From CAZPAN01 sp964428485 (GTDB lineage: Bacteria; Actinomycetota; Coriobacteriia; Coriobacteriales; CADBOM01): DNA of 20,152 nt. The notes beneath the pieces are model-generated. The model was not told the DNA's origin, did no database searches, and saw only the letters and a program-made list of their open reading frames with translations. The DNA lies in NCBI GenBank assembly GCA_964428485.1, contig CAYRYP010000022.1:1-20152 (forward strand). The letters run 5' to 3'. Position numbers and translations under genes: made by a program. Shown here in pieces: positions 1-8,020 of this stretch; within the stretch, counting starts at the first letter, position 1, and each line of letters opens with the position of its first letter.

Positions 1-22
1 CCCGGGCGGACGCGATACAGGC

Positions 23-2062
23 TTAGGAGAGCCCATATCTCTCGAGCTTGCGGTAGAGGGTGGTCCTGGAGATACCAAGCTCCTTGGCCATCTTGGACTT
101 GTTGCCTCCGGTGGAGACGAAGAGGGCGATCAGGTTCTTGCGCTCCTCTGCCTCCAGCACCGACATCCCCTCTGCGCCTGAGAGATCAGTCGGAGCCTGC
201 GAGGCAGACTGCAATTGCGGCTGCTGGGCCACGCGATCGCCCCGCAAAGACATGTGTTCGTGGATGGGAAATGAGCTGCCCATACCGGACTCAACAGCGA
301 CACGAAAGTCGGCAGGGAAACACTCGAGGGTGATGTCACCATCGCCAGCAGATATACAGGCACGCTCTATCACGTTCCTAAGCTCGCGGATATTGCCCGG
401 CCAATTGTAGGCCTCCAAGGCCTCGAGGGCATCCTGCTCCACCGCGGGCTCCGCGGTATCGTTTGCCTCTGCGAACCTGGCTACGAAGTATCTCGCAAGC
501 AGCTCGATGTCCCCATAGCGCTCCCGAAGCGGTGGAAGAGTAATGGATATGACATTAAGCCTGTAGTAGAGGTCGAGTCTGAACCTTCCGTCCTTTACCA
601 TCTCCCAGAGGTTGCGGTTGGTGGCGCAGATCAAGCGAAAGTCCACATTTTTAGGCACGTTGCTACCAATGCGGAACACCTTGTGATCCTCCAACACCCG
701 AAGGAGCATCGTCTGCGCATCCGCCGAGAGCTCCCCCACCTCGTCGAGGAAGAGAGTACCGCCATCGGCGTGCTCGATCTTGCCCACGGCGCCGGTGCTG
801 CTCGCGCCGGTGAACGCCCCAGGAACGTATCCGAACAGCTCGCTCTCGGCCAAATCAGAGCGCATGTTTGAGCAGTTGAGCGCAACAAATGGCATCTTGC
901 TGCGCATGCTCGCGTTGTGAATCGACTGCGCGACGAGCTCCTTGCCGGTACCGCTTTCTCCCAGTAAGAGGATCGGGGTGGAGCGAACGGCCGAGTCCTG
1001 GGCTTGCTGCAGGGTGATGCGCAGGACCGTGGATGCCCCAACTATGTCGGAGAACGTATAGATCGCATGGTCGGGATTGCTTTTCTTGCTTGACGCGTTG
1101 AGCCTAGAGGAGCTGAACCTGAAGCAAAGCGCCGAGACGCTGTTGTGGTAGAAGACCTTGGAATAGCCTATGCACACGACGAATCTGCCGTTGACCGTCC
1201 TCGGAGCGGGTGACGGAGGGGGCTGCATCATCGTGGATCCGTTCTCGCTCGACTCGTCCTTCGACATATTGCGGAGGATGTCCGGAAGCCACGGCAGCAG
1301 CTCGCGCGCGTCGATCGAGCTGGGTTCCTCGCCTATGACACCCATCATCTCTCCGAACACGTCGTCGAACCACAGCACCCTGCCAAAGGTATCCACGAAC
1401 ATGCTCCCGTTCGAAACATGGGAGTCCTCGGAACTCTCAAGCATCCTGTAGGAGTTAACCCGAAGCTGCGAGTAATAGCGGCGAATGGCCTCGCGCTTGG
1501 CCTTCTCGTAGAGACGGAAGTACCTCACAGCCCTGTCGTCAAAGTTCTCCTCCGGGATGAGTATGAAGGTGTAGAGCGCACCATCAGCGTCTATCACCCG
1601 CGTGCAGTAGGAAGCGAAGCCCTTTAGAAACTCAAGGTAGTGATCCTGACCGTGCACCCAGGCCTCCTCACGACCGTCCTTCATCAGGCAGAAGGCGGTC
1701 GTGCCGAGCGACTCCTCCTTAAGGTCGAGGCCCTCCATGATCCCATGCTGACGAAACCAGTTGAGAACGTAAGTGGACTGATAGTTCACAACTACGGCGT
1801 CGTCGTATGCGTGGAGCACGACCCCTCCGAGCGACGAGGTGAACTCATGCAGGTCGTCAACGAGATAGTCGATAGCTACCTTCTCGAGATGCCTGCGCTG
1901 AAGCATCACCGAGCCGGGGATCCTGACGATGGGCTTGTCCTCGGGCTTCATGCCCATGGATTGGCACCGCAGCTGCGACGAGCTGATGTCCGCCAGCGTG
2001 ATGTCGTCTGAATACCCCGAGACGATGGAGTCGATCAACTGGTAGCTTCTGGTGTCGCTCAT
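23..2062 (-). CDS. Sigma-54-dependent transcriptional activator (AcoR-like sensor, AAA+, Fis-type HTH)
   Basis: A 679-residue enhancer-binding protein that would use ATP hydrolysis to open promoters held closed by sigma-54 RNA polymerase. The AAA+ domain (about 340-575) has Walker A GESGTGKE with Lys374, the sigma-54 contact loop GAFTGA at 415-420, Walker B LFLDE with Asp440/Glu441, and the arginine-rich YYRLNV segment. The C-terminus (about 644-677) is a Fis-type helix-turn-helix (GNKSKMAKELGISRTTLYRKL). The N-terminal half resembles the GAF-plus-PAS sensors of AcoR/DhaR-type regulators (ESLGTTAF followed by a V-x-G-x-x-H-Y segment) and there is no receiver domain, so it probably binds a small molecule; the ligand is unknown. 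The ATG overlaps the rpoN stop in ATGA, implying translational coupling, and no other start is needed. Sigma-54 activator is near certain; the inducer and target are not visible. Confidence 0.93.
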   Translation of the reverse strand: MSDTRSYQLIDSIVSGYSDDITLADISSSQLRCQSMGMKPEDKPIVRIPGSVMLQRRHLEKVAIDYLVDDLHEFTSSLGGVVLHAYDDAVVVNYQSTYVLNWFRQHGIMEGLDLKEESLGTTAFCLMKDGREEAWVHGQDHYLEFLKGFASYCTRVIDADGALYTFILIPEENFDDRAVRYFRLYEKAKREAIRRYYSQLRVNSYRMLESSEDSHVSNGSMFVDTFGRVLWFDDVFGEMMGVIGEEPSSIDARELLPWLPDILRNMSKDESSENGSTMMQPPPSPAPRTVNGRFVVCIGYSKVFYHNSVSALCFRFSSSRLNASSKKSNPDHAIYTFSDIVGASTVLRITLQQAQDSAVRSTPILLLGESGTGKELVAQSIHNASMRSKMPFVALNCSNMRSDLAESELFGYVPGAFTGASSTGAVGKIEHADGGTLFLDEVGELSADAQTMLLRVLEDHKVFRIGSNVPKNVDFRLICATNRNLWEMVKDGRFRLDLYYRLNVISITLPPLRERYGDIELLARYFVARFAEANDTAEPAVEQDALEALEAYNWPGNIRELRNVIERACISAGDGDITLECFPADFRVAVESGMGSSFPIHEHMSLRGDRVAQQPQLQSASQAPTDLSGAEGMSVLEAEERKNLIALFVSTGGNKSKMAKELGISRTTLYRKLERYGLS

Positions 2063-3555
2063 CGCCGGCCTCTCTTTTTAATGTCCATGGCGCTGGCGGC
2101 GATGGCTATCCCACGCTCGCCAGGGTTACTGGCGTAATCGCGCTTCCTGGTCTTCTGTGAGGGGACCCCCAACCCGTCGCGGTATTTGCTGACGGTTCTC
2201 CTGGAGATCTCGATCCCTCGCTGTCCGAGGAGCATGGAGATGTCCTGGTCGCTCAATGGGTTGGCGCGATCCTCCCCGCCAATGAGTTCACCCACCAACA
2301 CGGAGACGTAGTCCCTGGAGACCATCTGCGGCCGAGACGTTTGGACCTGCTCGTCAGCCGTGGTGACACCCGCAGAAATCTCTGCGTCTGATGCCGCGAC
2401 CGATCTGACGCCGGAGGCGGTGAAGAAGAACCTAAGCTGGTGCACTCCCCTCGGAGACTTGACGTATGTTGCCCTGGCGAGGCGGCTCACGGTAGAGGAG
2501 CTCATGTCGAGCCTCTGGGCGGCATCCACCATCTTCAAGGGCCTAAGCATCCCGGAGGGACTAGTGAAAAACACCCTTTGCTCCTTCATGACGAACGAGG
2601 CGATGGAGAGCAGGGTCTGCTGGCGTCGCTCGAGGTTGGCCACCATCGCCCTCGCCCGCCTAAGCTGCTCTGAAAGAACCTTGGCGGACTCCTTCCCAAA
2701 ACTCCCACGCGAGAAGAGTTCGGCGTACTCTTCATTGATGTGCACCTGAAGGCCCACCGGATCACAGAACGAGAGCTCAAGGCAAGTCTCGTCCGTGGTC
2801 GACCTCCTGATCTCGATCTCGGGTATCACCAACTGCGTGCTTTCGCCACACACGGATAGGCCGGGCCTGGGGTTGAGTTGGCGAATCTCTCGAAGGAACT
2901 CGGCGATCTCCCCGCGTGGGATGCCGGTCTCACGCTCAAGTGCGGCGAAGTTGCCCGACGCAAGCTTCTCGATGTGGTCGAATAGAAGCGTCCGTTCCCA
3001 TTCGGAATCAAGACCGAGCGCCTCCATCTGAGCATGCAGACACTCCGAGACGCTGCGGGCGCCGATGCCGGGATGCTCGCCGTGGAGAACTGCGAACAGC
3101 ACCCGCTCCACCTGCTCCTCCGAGGAGCCGCAAGCCTGCGCGATCTCCGCGGTGTCCATCCGAAGATACCCGGAATCATCCACGGAACCCGCGATCACAC
3201 CGCCGATCGCAATGCTGAGAGAGTCACTAAACTCGGTTCTCACCAGCTCCTCGATGTAATCGGAGATCGACCTGGTCTGCTCCACGAGGTTCATCATACG
3301 CGACTTCGCATCGGGATCGGGATTATGCAAGGTCGATGCGGTCAGAAGGCGGTCACCCATCTGGTAGTCATCGCGATCCAGTCCATCCGATGTGGCTCCG
3401 GCGTCATCTAGGAAGATGTTGTTGGAGGAGACGCAGGCAAGATACTCTCGTATCTCGGCAGCGGTCATGGATAGGAACTCTATCCCCTGTCTGGCCTCGA
3501 TATTCAGACTCGTCGAGAGCTTCTGCTTCTGAACCTGTTTACGCCTGAGCTGCAT
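2059..3555 (-). CDS. rpoN: RNA polymerase sigma-54 factor RpoN
   Basis: A 498-residue sigma-54 factor that directs RNA polymerase to -24/-12 promoters and needs an AAA+ activator. Seen: region I starting MQLRRKQVQKQKLSTSL, the core-binding region, the DNA-binding segment with MSSSTVSRLAR, and a C-terminal RpoN box SRRTVSKYRD (about 451-460), close to the family ARRTVAKYRE. Region I is less glutamine-rich than in proteobacteria. I chose ATG 3555 because the family normally begins at the LRxxQ-like helix. The frame stays open to a TTG at 3642, but that adds 29 residues unlike sigma-54. An AGGAG lies 13 nt before ATG 3555, a long spacing. It overlaps the downstream activator by ATGA, so this is a dedicated sigma factor-activator operon. 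The family assignment is very sure; the start is moderately sure. Confidence 0.93.
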   Translation of the reverse strand: MQLRRKQVQKQKLSTSLNIEARQGIEFLSMTAAEIREYLACVSSNNIFLDDAGATSDGLDRDDYQMGDRLLTASTLHNPDPDAKSRMMNLVEQTRSISDYIEELVRTEFSDSLSIAIGGVIAGSVDDSGYLRMDTAEIAQACGSSEEQVERVLFAVLHGEHPGIGARSVSECLHAQMEALGLDSEWERTLLFDHIEKLASGNFAALERETGIPRGEIAEFLREIRQLNPRPGLSVCGESTQLVIPEIEIRRSTTDETCLELSFCDPVGLQVHINEEYAELFSRGSFGKESAKVLSEQLRRARAMVANLERRQQTLLSIASFVMKEQRVFFTSPSGMLRPLKMVDAAQRLDMSSSTVSRLARATYVKSPRGVHQLRFFFTASGVRSVAASDAEISAGVTTADEQVQTSRPQMVSRDYVSVLVGELIGGEDRANPLSDQDISMLLGQRGIEISRRTVSKYRDGLGVPSQKTRKRDYASNPGERGIAIAASAMDIKKRGRR

Positions 3556-3650
3556 GATCTGGCGACAACTCCTATAAATCCAGTGATTCTCGATGCCAGG
3601 GCCGACGTGCCCCCACGCACCCAAATGGCCCCAATCGGACAATTACTTGA

Positions 3651-3681
3651 ATTCTATCATTGATCCCAAGTGGAGATTCAA
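3651..3681 (-). promoter_or_regulatory. Candidate sigma-70-type promoter for the rpoN operon
   Basis: On the minus strand TTGAAT (3681-3676) and TAGAAT (3656-3651) are separated by 19 nt, which is longer than the optimum of 17. The -10 matches consensus in 5 of 6 positions, the -35 in 4 of 6. Transcription would begin near 3644, giving an rpoN leader of about 90 nt. The -35 lies inside the 17-bp palindrome listed separately, which would suit repression or autoregulation. Prediction from sequence only. Confidence 0.35.
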
Positions 3682-3687
3682 TCTCCA
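3671..3687. promoter_or_regulatory. Perfect 17-bp palindrome, candidate operator between rpoN and glmS
   Basis: TGGAGATT-C-AATCTCCA has two perfect 8-bp half sites around one central base. It lies in the divergent rpoN/glmS intergenic region, 116 bp before the rpoN ATG and 233 bp before the glmS ATG, and covers the candidate rpoN -35. This symmetry is typical of a site for a dimeric regulator. No protein can be assigned; the neighbouring activator is one possibility. Confidence 0.5.
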
Positions 3688-3822
3688 AATCCTACGCTTA
3701 CCCCAATGTTTTAGCCTGGAAAGGAGTACAACCGACGATTTGTCCCGAGCACAAGAACGATGATGTCGTAGCCCTCGGGTCCGCACGTCTGCATCCTCCA
3801 TCAGGCAACCACAAGACACGTC

Positions 3823-3887
3823 TATACTTAAATCCAATGCTTACACGAAGATTCCGACGCGCCGGGCGCTTTGCCTTGAGCGCGGCG
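3823..3887 (+). promoter_or_regulatory. glmS leader: possible -10 element and a strong hairpin
   Basis: TATACT at 3823-3828 is a reasonable -10, without a convincing -35. Downstream, 3860-3887 can fold into a GC-rich hairpin: CGCC pairs with GGCG, then after a two-base GG bulge GCGCT pairs with AGCGC, closing an 8-nt loop. The hairpin ends 23 nt before the GAGG ribosome binding site (3911-3914) of glmS. It has no U-run, so it is not a plain terminator. It could be a leader control or stability element. I do not recognise a glmS ribozyme here. The rest of 3688-3919 shows no gene. Confidence 0.3.
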
Positions 3888-3919
3888 AGGAGGACATCCC
3901 AACCCGAAACGAGGAATGA

Positions 3920-5746
3920 ATGTGCGGTATTGTTGGGTTTACCGGCAGCGATGAGAGCAAGTCGTTCCTGCTAGACGGGCTCTTTCATCTGGAGTACAGG
4001 GGGTACGACTCTGCGGGCATAGCCGTCAACGACGCAGGTAATCTCGAAGTCATCTGCCGTAAGGGCAGGGTCGCCGAGTTAGCGAGCGCGGTCAAAGAGT
4101 CGAAGATCTCCGGCAACTGTGGCATCGGGCACACCCGGTGGGCGACGCACGGTGCCCCTAGTGAGACCAATGCGCATCCGCATGTCGACTGCAAGAGCAA
4201 GATCGCCGTCGTGCACAACGGGATCATCGAGAACTACGGGGCTCTGCGCGAAGAGCTCGCATCATGCGGACACACCTTCACATCCGACACCGACACAGAG
4301 GTCATCCCCCATCTCATAGAGGAACTCTACGAGGGTGACTTCGTGGAGGCCGTACGCAAGGCGACCGCCCGCCTCGATGGAGCCTACGGTATCGCAGCCA
4401 TCCATGCCGACTACCCGGGCATGATAGTCGTAACCCGCAAGGACTCCCCCATCGTGGTGGCCACCTCGATCAAGGGCGCGTTCGTCGCCTCCGACACCGT
4501 TGCGCTCATCGACCACACCCGCGATGTCGTCTACCTCGACGACGACCAGGTCGCCGTGCTCTACAACGACGGGCGGATCGACTTCATGGACATCGACGGC
4601 AACCCCGTGCGCCCAGAGCCCACCCACATAGACTGGATCGCGGAGACCGCGGGTCGAGGCGGTTTTCCCGACTTTATGATCAAGGAGATCTACGAGCAGC
4701 CCCGTGTCGTGCGCGACACACTCGCCGACCGCGACGCCGGCGGCAGGCTCTCGTTCCCAGAGCTCGACCCCATCGCCGATGTCATCAAGAACATCGACGC
4801 GATCACGATAGTCGGATGCGGCACCAGCTACCACGCCGGCCTCATAGCCAGGCAGCTGATAGAGCGCTGGACCCGCATCCCAGTGAGTGTGGAGATCGCC
4901 TCGGAGTTCCGCTACCGCGACCCCATCATCAACAACAGGACGCTGGTTATAGCCATCACGCAGTCGGGCGAGACCGCCGACACGCGCGAGGCGGTCAAGC
5001 AGTCCAAGACCAGCGGGGCCACCACCATCGCGATCACCAACGTGGTTGGGTCGTCCATCACCCGCATCGCCGACACCGTCCTCTACATCAAGGCCAACCT
5101 GGAGGTCTCGGTGGCCGCCACAAAGTCGTTCCTCGCGCAGAATGTGCTGATGGCGGTGCTGGCCCTGTACCTAGCTCAGGAGCGCAGGATGCTCCCGGCC
5201 GACAAGGTCATGGGCCTCTACGAGGAGATGAAAGTCATCCCCTCCCAGATCGAGTGGATGCTCCACCAAGAGAGCGAGATCCAGGCATGCGCCGAAGCAT
5301 GCGCCGACGCGCACTCGATCATGTACATCGGGCGTGGAATGGGAGAGGTCACCTGCAAGGAGGGGGCGCTGAAGCTCAAGGAGATCAGCTACGTGCACGC
5401 CGAGGCGTACGCCGCCGGTGAGATCAAGCACGGTCCCATCGCCCTCATCGACGAGACTGTCCCCGTGGTTGCGATAGCAACCCGCAGCACCACCTACGAG
5501 AAAACCCTCAGCAACATCGAGGAGGTACGGTCGCGCGGAGCGAAGATCGTGGCCGTGGCCACCGAGGGCGACACTGAGATCGGCCGCCTCGCCGACTACG
5601 TAATGTACATCCCCGAGATATCCGACTGCTTCTCCCCGATAACCGCGAGCGTGCCGCTGCAGCTCTTCGCGAGAAAGATAGCGTTGATCAACGGTCGCGA
5701 CGTGGACAAGCCCCGCAACCTCGCTAAGTCTGTGACGGTGGAGTAG
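3920..5746 (+). CDS. glmS: Glutamine--fructose-6-phosphate aminotransferase (isomerizing)
   Basis: A 608-residue cytosolic enzyme that makes glucosamine-6-phosphate from fructose-6-phosphate and glutamine, the first step to UDP-GlcNAc for peptidoglycan. Seen: the N-terminal nucleophile Cys2 (M-CGIVGFTG), the glutaminase motifs RWATHG and HNGIIENY, two SIS domains (about 290-415 and 455-595) with VGCGTSYHAG, TQSGETADT and GEIKHGP, and the C-terminal catalytic tail LAKSVTVE. Length and order are standard for the family. ATG 3920 is fixed by the need for Cys at position 2, with a GAGG ribosome binding site 5 nt upstream. acpS begins 3 nt after the stop, so the two are probably co-transcribed and translationally coupled. 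Nothing is missing. Confidence 0.98.
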   Translation: MCGIVGFTGSDESKSFLLDGLFHLEYRGYDSAGIAVNDAGNLEVICRKGRVAELASAVKESKISGNCGIGHTRWATHGAPSETNAHPHVDCKSKIAVVHNGIIENYGALREELASCGHTFTSDTDTEVIPHLIEELYEGDFVEAVRKATARLDGAYGIAAIHADYPGMIVVTRKDSPIVVATSIKGAFVASDTVALIDHTRDVVYLDDDQVAVLYNDGRIDFMDIDGNPVRPEPTHIDWIAETAGRGGFPDFMIKEIYEQPRVVRDTLADRDAGGRLSFPELDPIADVIKNIDAITIVGCGTSYHAGLIARQLIERWTRIPVSVEIASEFRYRDPIINNRTLVIAITQSGETADTREAVKQSKTSGATTIAITNVVGSSITRIADTVLYIKANLEVSVAATKSFLAQNVLMAVLALYLAQERRMLPADKVMGLYEEMKVIPSQIEWMLHQESEIQACAEACADAHSIMYIGRGMGEVTCKEGALKLKEISYVHAEAYAAGEIKHGPIALIDETVPVVAIATRSTTYEKTLSNIEEVRSRGAKIVAVATEGDTEIGRLADYVMYIPEISDCFSPITASVPLQLFARKIALINGRDVDKPRNLAKSVTVE

Positions 5747-5749
5747 ACA

Positions 5750-6340
5750 GTGCCCGTGGACAGCATGGATATGGATGTCATCGAATCTGCGGAACCCGAG
5801 CAGAGCGATCAGATGGGCCTCGGTGTCGAGATCATCGAGATCGCGCGTATGGAGAGGGCACTCTCTCGCACGCCGCGGATAAAGGAGCGGGCCTTCTCCG
5901 AAGATGAGTGTGCATGGTGCGATTCGAGGCCCAACCCAGTCGTGCACTACGCACTCACCTTCGCGGCCAAGGCTGCGGTGTCAAGGGCTCTCGGTCCCAA
6001 CTGCGCCAACATGGGCCTTCGCGACGTGGAAGTCGACAGAACCCGGCGCGGTCGCCCAAGGGCGAAGCTCACAGGAGTAGCCGCTGCGGTTGCAGCCAAC
6101 GCCGGAGTGCGGGAGGTGCTCCTTTCGCTCTCCTACACGCACAAGACAGCAGTGGCCTCTGCTGCGGCGGTTCGCGATGAGGACGTTCCAGAGCCAAAGG
6201 AGCAAAAAGCCACCACGACGGAACGCATAGCCGCACAGTTCAGAAATATGAGAACGATGCTGGACGATCTCGGGGACATAGCCCCGGCGAAACCCGATGA
6301 GCCCGACGCCCGGCAGGATCAGGGGGAGGAGACCCTATGA
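5750..6340 (+). CDS. acpS: Holo-[acyl-carrier-protein] synthase AcpS, divergent, with tails
   Basis: A 196-residue member of the AcpS 4'-phosphopantetheinyl transferase family, which moves phosphopantetheine from CoA onto acyl carrier protein. The core runs from about 22 (GLGVEIIEIARM) to 143 (LSYTHKTAVASAAAV). Two features are odd. The usual metal-binding Asp of GxDIxEI is Glu27, and the usual Glu of FAAKEA is Ala75 (sequence FAAKAAVSRALG), so both known Mg ligands differ. There are also about 21 extra N-terminal residues and about 50 charged C-terminal residues rich in Pro, Glu and Asp. GTG 5750 was chosen because GGTGGAG in the end of glmS sits 6 nt before it; the family-like start at Met22 (5813) has no evident ribosome binding site. 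The stop overlaps the alr ATG in ATGA. Family assignment is good; activity is uncertain. Confidence 0.85.
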   Translation: MPVDSMDMDVIESAEPEQSDQMGLGVEIIEIARMERALSRTPRIKERAFSEDECAWCDSRPNPVVHYALTFAAKAAVSRALGPNCANMGLRDVEVDRTRRGRPRAKLTGVAAAVAANAGVREVLLSLSYTHKTAVASAAAVRDEDVPEPKEQKATTTERIAAQFRNMRTMLDDLGDIAPAKPDEPDARQDQGEETL

Positions 6341-7940
6341 GCGATCGAGGCGATCGCGGGAACGATGGAATCCGCAGAAAGATCCATGTGATATCCGGCG
6401 GCCTGTCGTTGAGCGGGGACGGGTCGCAAAGCTCCATCTGGGATGATTTCGCCTCAGACAACGTCGACGAGTACGACCTGGACGAGGACGATGCGTGGAA
6501 CGACTCNNNNNNNNNNNNNNNNNNNNNNNNNNNNNNNNNNNNNNNNNNNNNNNNNNNNNNNNNNNNNNNNNNNNNNNNNNNNNNNNNNNNNNNNNNNNNN
6601 NNNNNNCGTGGAACGACTCATGGGAAGACGTGCAAGACACGCAAAACGAAGCGGATAGCCTCACCAAAGACATTCCCAACGAATTCCGAACACCAAGCCA
6701 CGAAGCCGCCGACGCCCGTTTAGAAGCGGAGCGCGAGAAGACCAATGCCGAGAGCGTCGATTCCCCCAGTCAAAGAGGCTTCGACATAAACTCGATACCG
6801 CCCGAAGGACTCAGATGGGCCTGGATCGAGGTTGACCGCGATGCCATAACGCACAACATCCAGGAGTTTCGCAAGAAGATCGCCCCGCGCACCAAAATTA
6901 TGGCCATGGTCAAGGCGGATGCCTACGGGCACGGCGCGGTGGAGTGCTCCAGAATCGCCCTGCGCGCAGGCGCCAGCTGGCTTGGCGTGGCGACGGTTCA
7001 GGAGGGAATAGAGCTGCGCAACGCGGGTATCACGGCACCGATCCTGATTCTCTCCCAGCCCCCCGCCGAGTCGATCCCGGCAATTTTGGAGTTCGACCTC
7101 GTCCCAGCCGTGTTCGCGGTAGACTTCGCGGTCGCGCTTGGAGAGGCTGCGGCTGCAAGGGGCACCGTGGCCGAGTACCATCTGGCGGTCAACACCGGGA
7201 TGAACCGCATAGGGGTTTGGTGCTCCGACGTCGCGGAATTCATGCGCAACGTCTCGTTTCACAGCGCGCTTCACCTCCAGGGCGTCTTCACCCATTTCGC
7301 TACAGCCGACGGGCACGACACATACATGTTCCAGCTGCAGCTCAAGCGCTTCACTGAGGCGGTCGACTCGATCCGCGCGATGAAGATCGACCCAGGCCTC
7401 GTGCACTGTGCGAACTCGGCTGCGGCTATCCGCTACAAGGAGAGCTGCTTCGACATGGTGCGCATAGGCATCGCGATGTACGGCCTCAACCCCTCCATGG
7501 TGACCCGCGGGATGATGGAGCTGTGGCCGGCGATGTCGGTTCATGCGCGCATCATCGCCCTCAACGACGTCCCAGTTGGCGAAGGAGTCGGCTACGATCT
7601 CAGCTATCGCTCCCCCGGAAACGTCACCATCGCCACCCTTCCGCTCGGATACGCAGACGGGCTGTCGCGACAGCTCTCCAACAGGATGAGCGTGATATAC
7701 AAGGGGAGATTCTTCCCCCAGGTTGGAAACATCTGCATGGACCAGTTCATGATCGAGGTGGACAAGCGCTCCACATTGCTCAACAGCGCCGTGGAGCCGG
7801 AGATCGGCGACGAAGTGATCGTCATAGGACGTGAGGGGGATGTCTACCTCCACCTCGACGACATGGCGGACGCCCTCGGGACCATCAACTACGAGCTGGC
7901 CTGCCGGTTTGGGATGAGGCTCCCGAGGATATATAAGTAG
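6337..7940 (+). CDS. alr: Alanine racemase with long acidic N-terminal extension (split by an assembly gap)
   Basis: A PLP enzyme that interconverts L- and D-alanine for peptidoglycan. The N-run at 6507-6606 interrupts it, but the 13 bases before and after the run are identical; merging them gives one continuous frame of 496 residues. In that model the start is ATG 6337, overlapping the acpS stop. Residues 1-120 are hydrophilic and acidic (for example DEDDAWNDSWEDV) and look disordered. The catalytic part begins near 122 (WAWIEVDRDAITHN). The PLP lysine is Lys155 in MAMVKADAYGHG, the catalytic tyrosine is probably Tyr382 in GVGYDLSY, and VGNICMDQF is present. Normal racemases are about 370 residues, so the core is complete and the extension is extra. 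A start inside the N-run region is an artefact. Confidence 0.95.
6507..6606. other. Assembly gap (100 N), probably zero length
   Basis: Exactly 100 N. The 13 bases to the left (6494-6506) and right (6607-6619) are both CGTGGAACGACTC, the sign of two contig ends that overlap but were not merged. Removing one copy plus the N joins the alr start at 6337 in frame with the racemase domain. Confidence 0.85.
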
Positions 7941-7991
7941 CTAAGTAAGCTAAGTAGCGTTACCGTTGCGCGGGTCCTGCCGAGCGCCCGC
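7934..7991 (+). repeat. Tandem TAAGTAGC-type repeats at the alr stop, then a GC hairpin
   Basis: TAAGTAGC, TAAGTAAGC and TAAGTAGC follow each other at 7934-7958 and include the alr stop TAG (7938-7940). They place stop codons in all three plus-strand frames within about 20 nt. Further on, GCGGG (7970-7974) can pair with CCCGC (7987-7991), but the following T-run is short and distant, so this is at best a weak attenuator before the uracil-DNA glycosylase gene. Confidence 0.45.
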
Positions 7992-8020
7992 CGTGATCTT
8001 TTGGATAGGAGGCACAGGAG

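Noticed and set aside
3617..3630. GG-N10-GC on the minus strand upstream of rpoN, like a -24/-12 sigma-54 promoter
   Set aside because: Spacing fits but the flanking consensus (TGGCACG, TTGCW) is hardly matched; expected by chance in GC-rich DNA.
3556..3642. Upstream extension of RpoN to the TTG at 3642
   Set aside because: The 29 added residues have no sigma-54 character and the start is a TTG; ATG 3555 gives the family N-terminus.
3690..3919. glmS ribozyme
   Set aside because: I see no recognisable ribozyme core; it is mainly known from Firmicutes and the leader here has only a simple hairpin.
6495..6506. Start of alr just before the N-run
   Set aside because: Produced only by translating through the N-run in a frame set by the artificial 100 N; merging the overlap restores the start at 6337.
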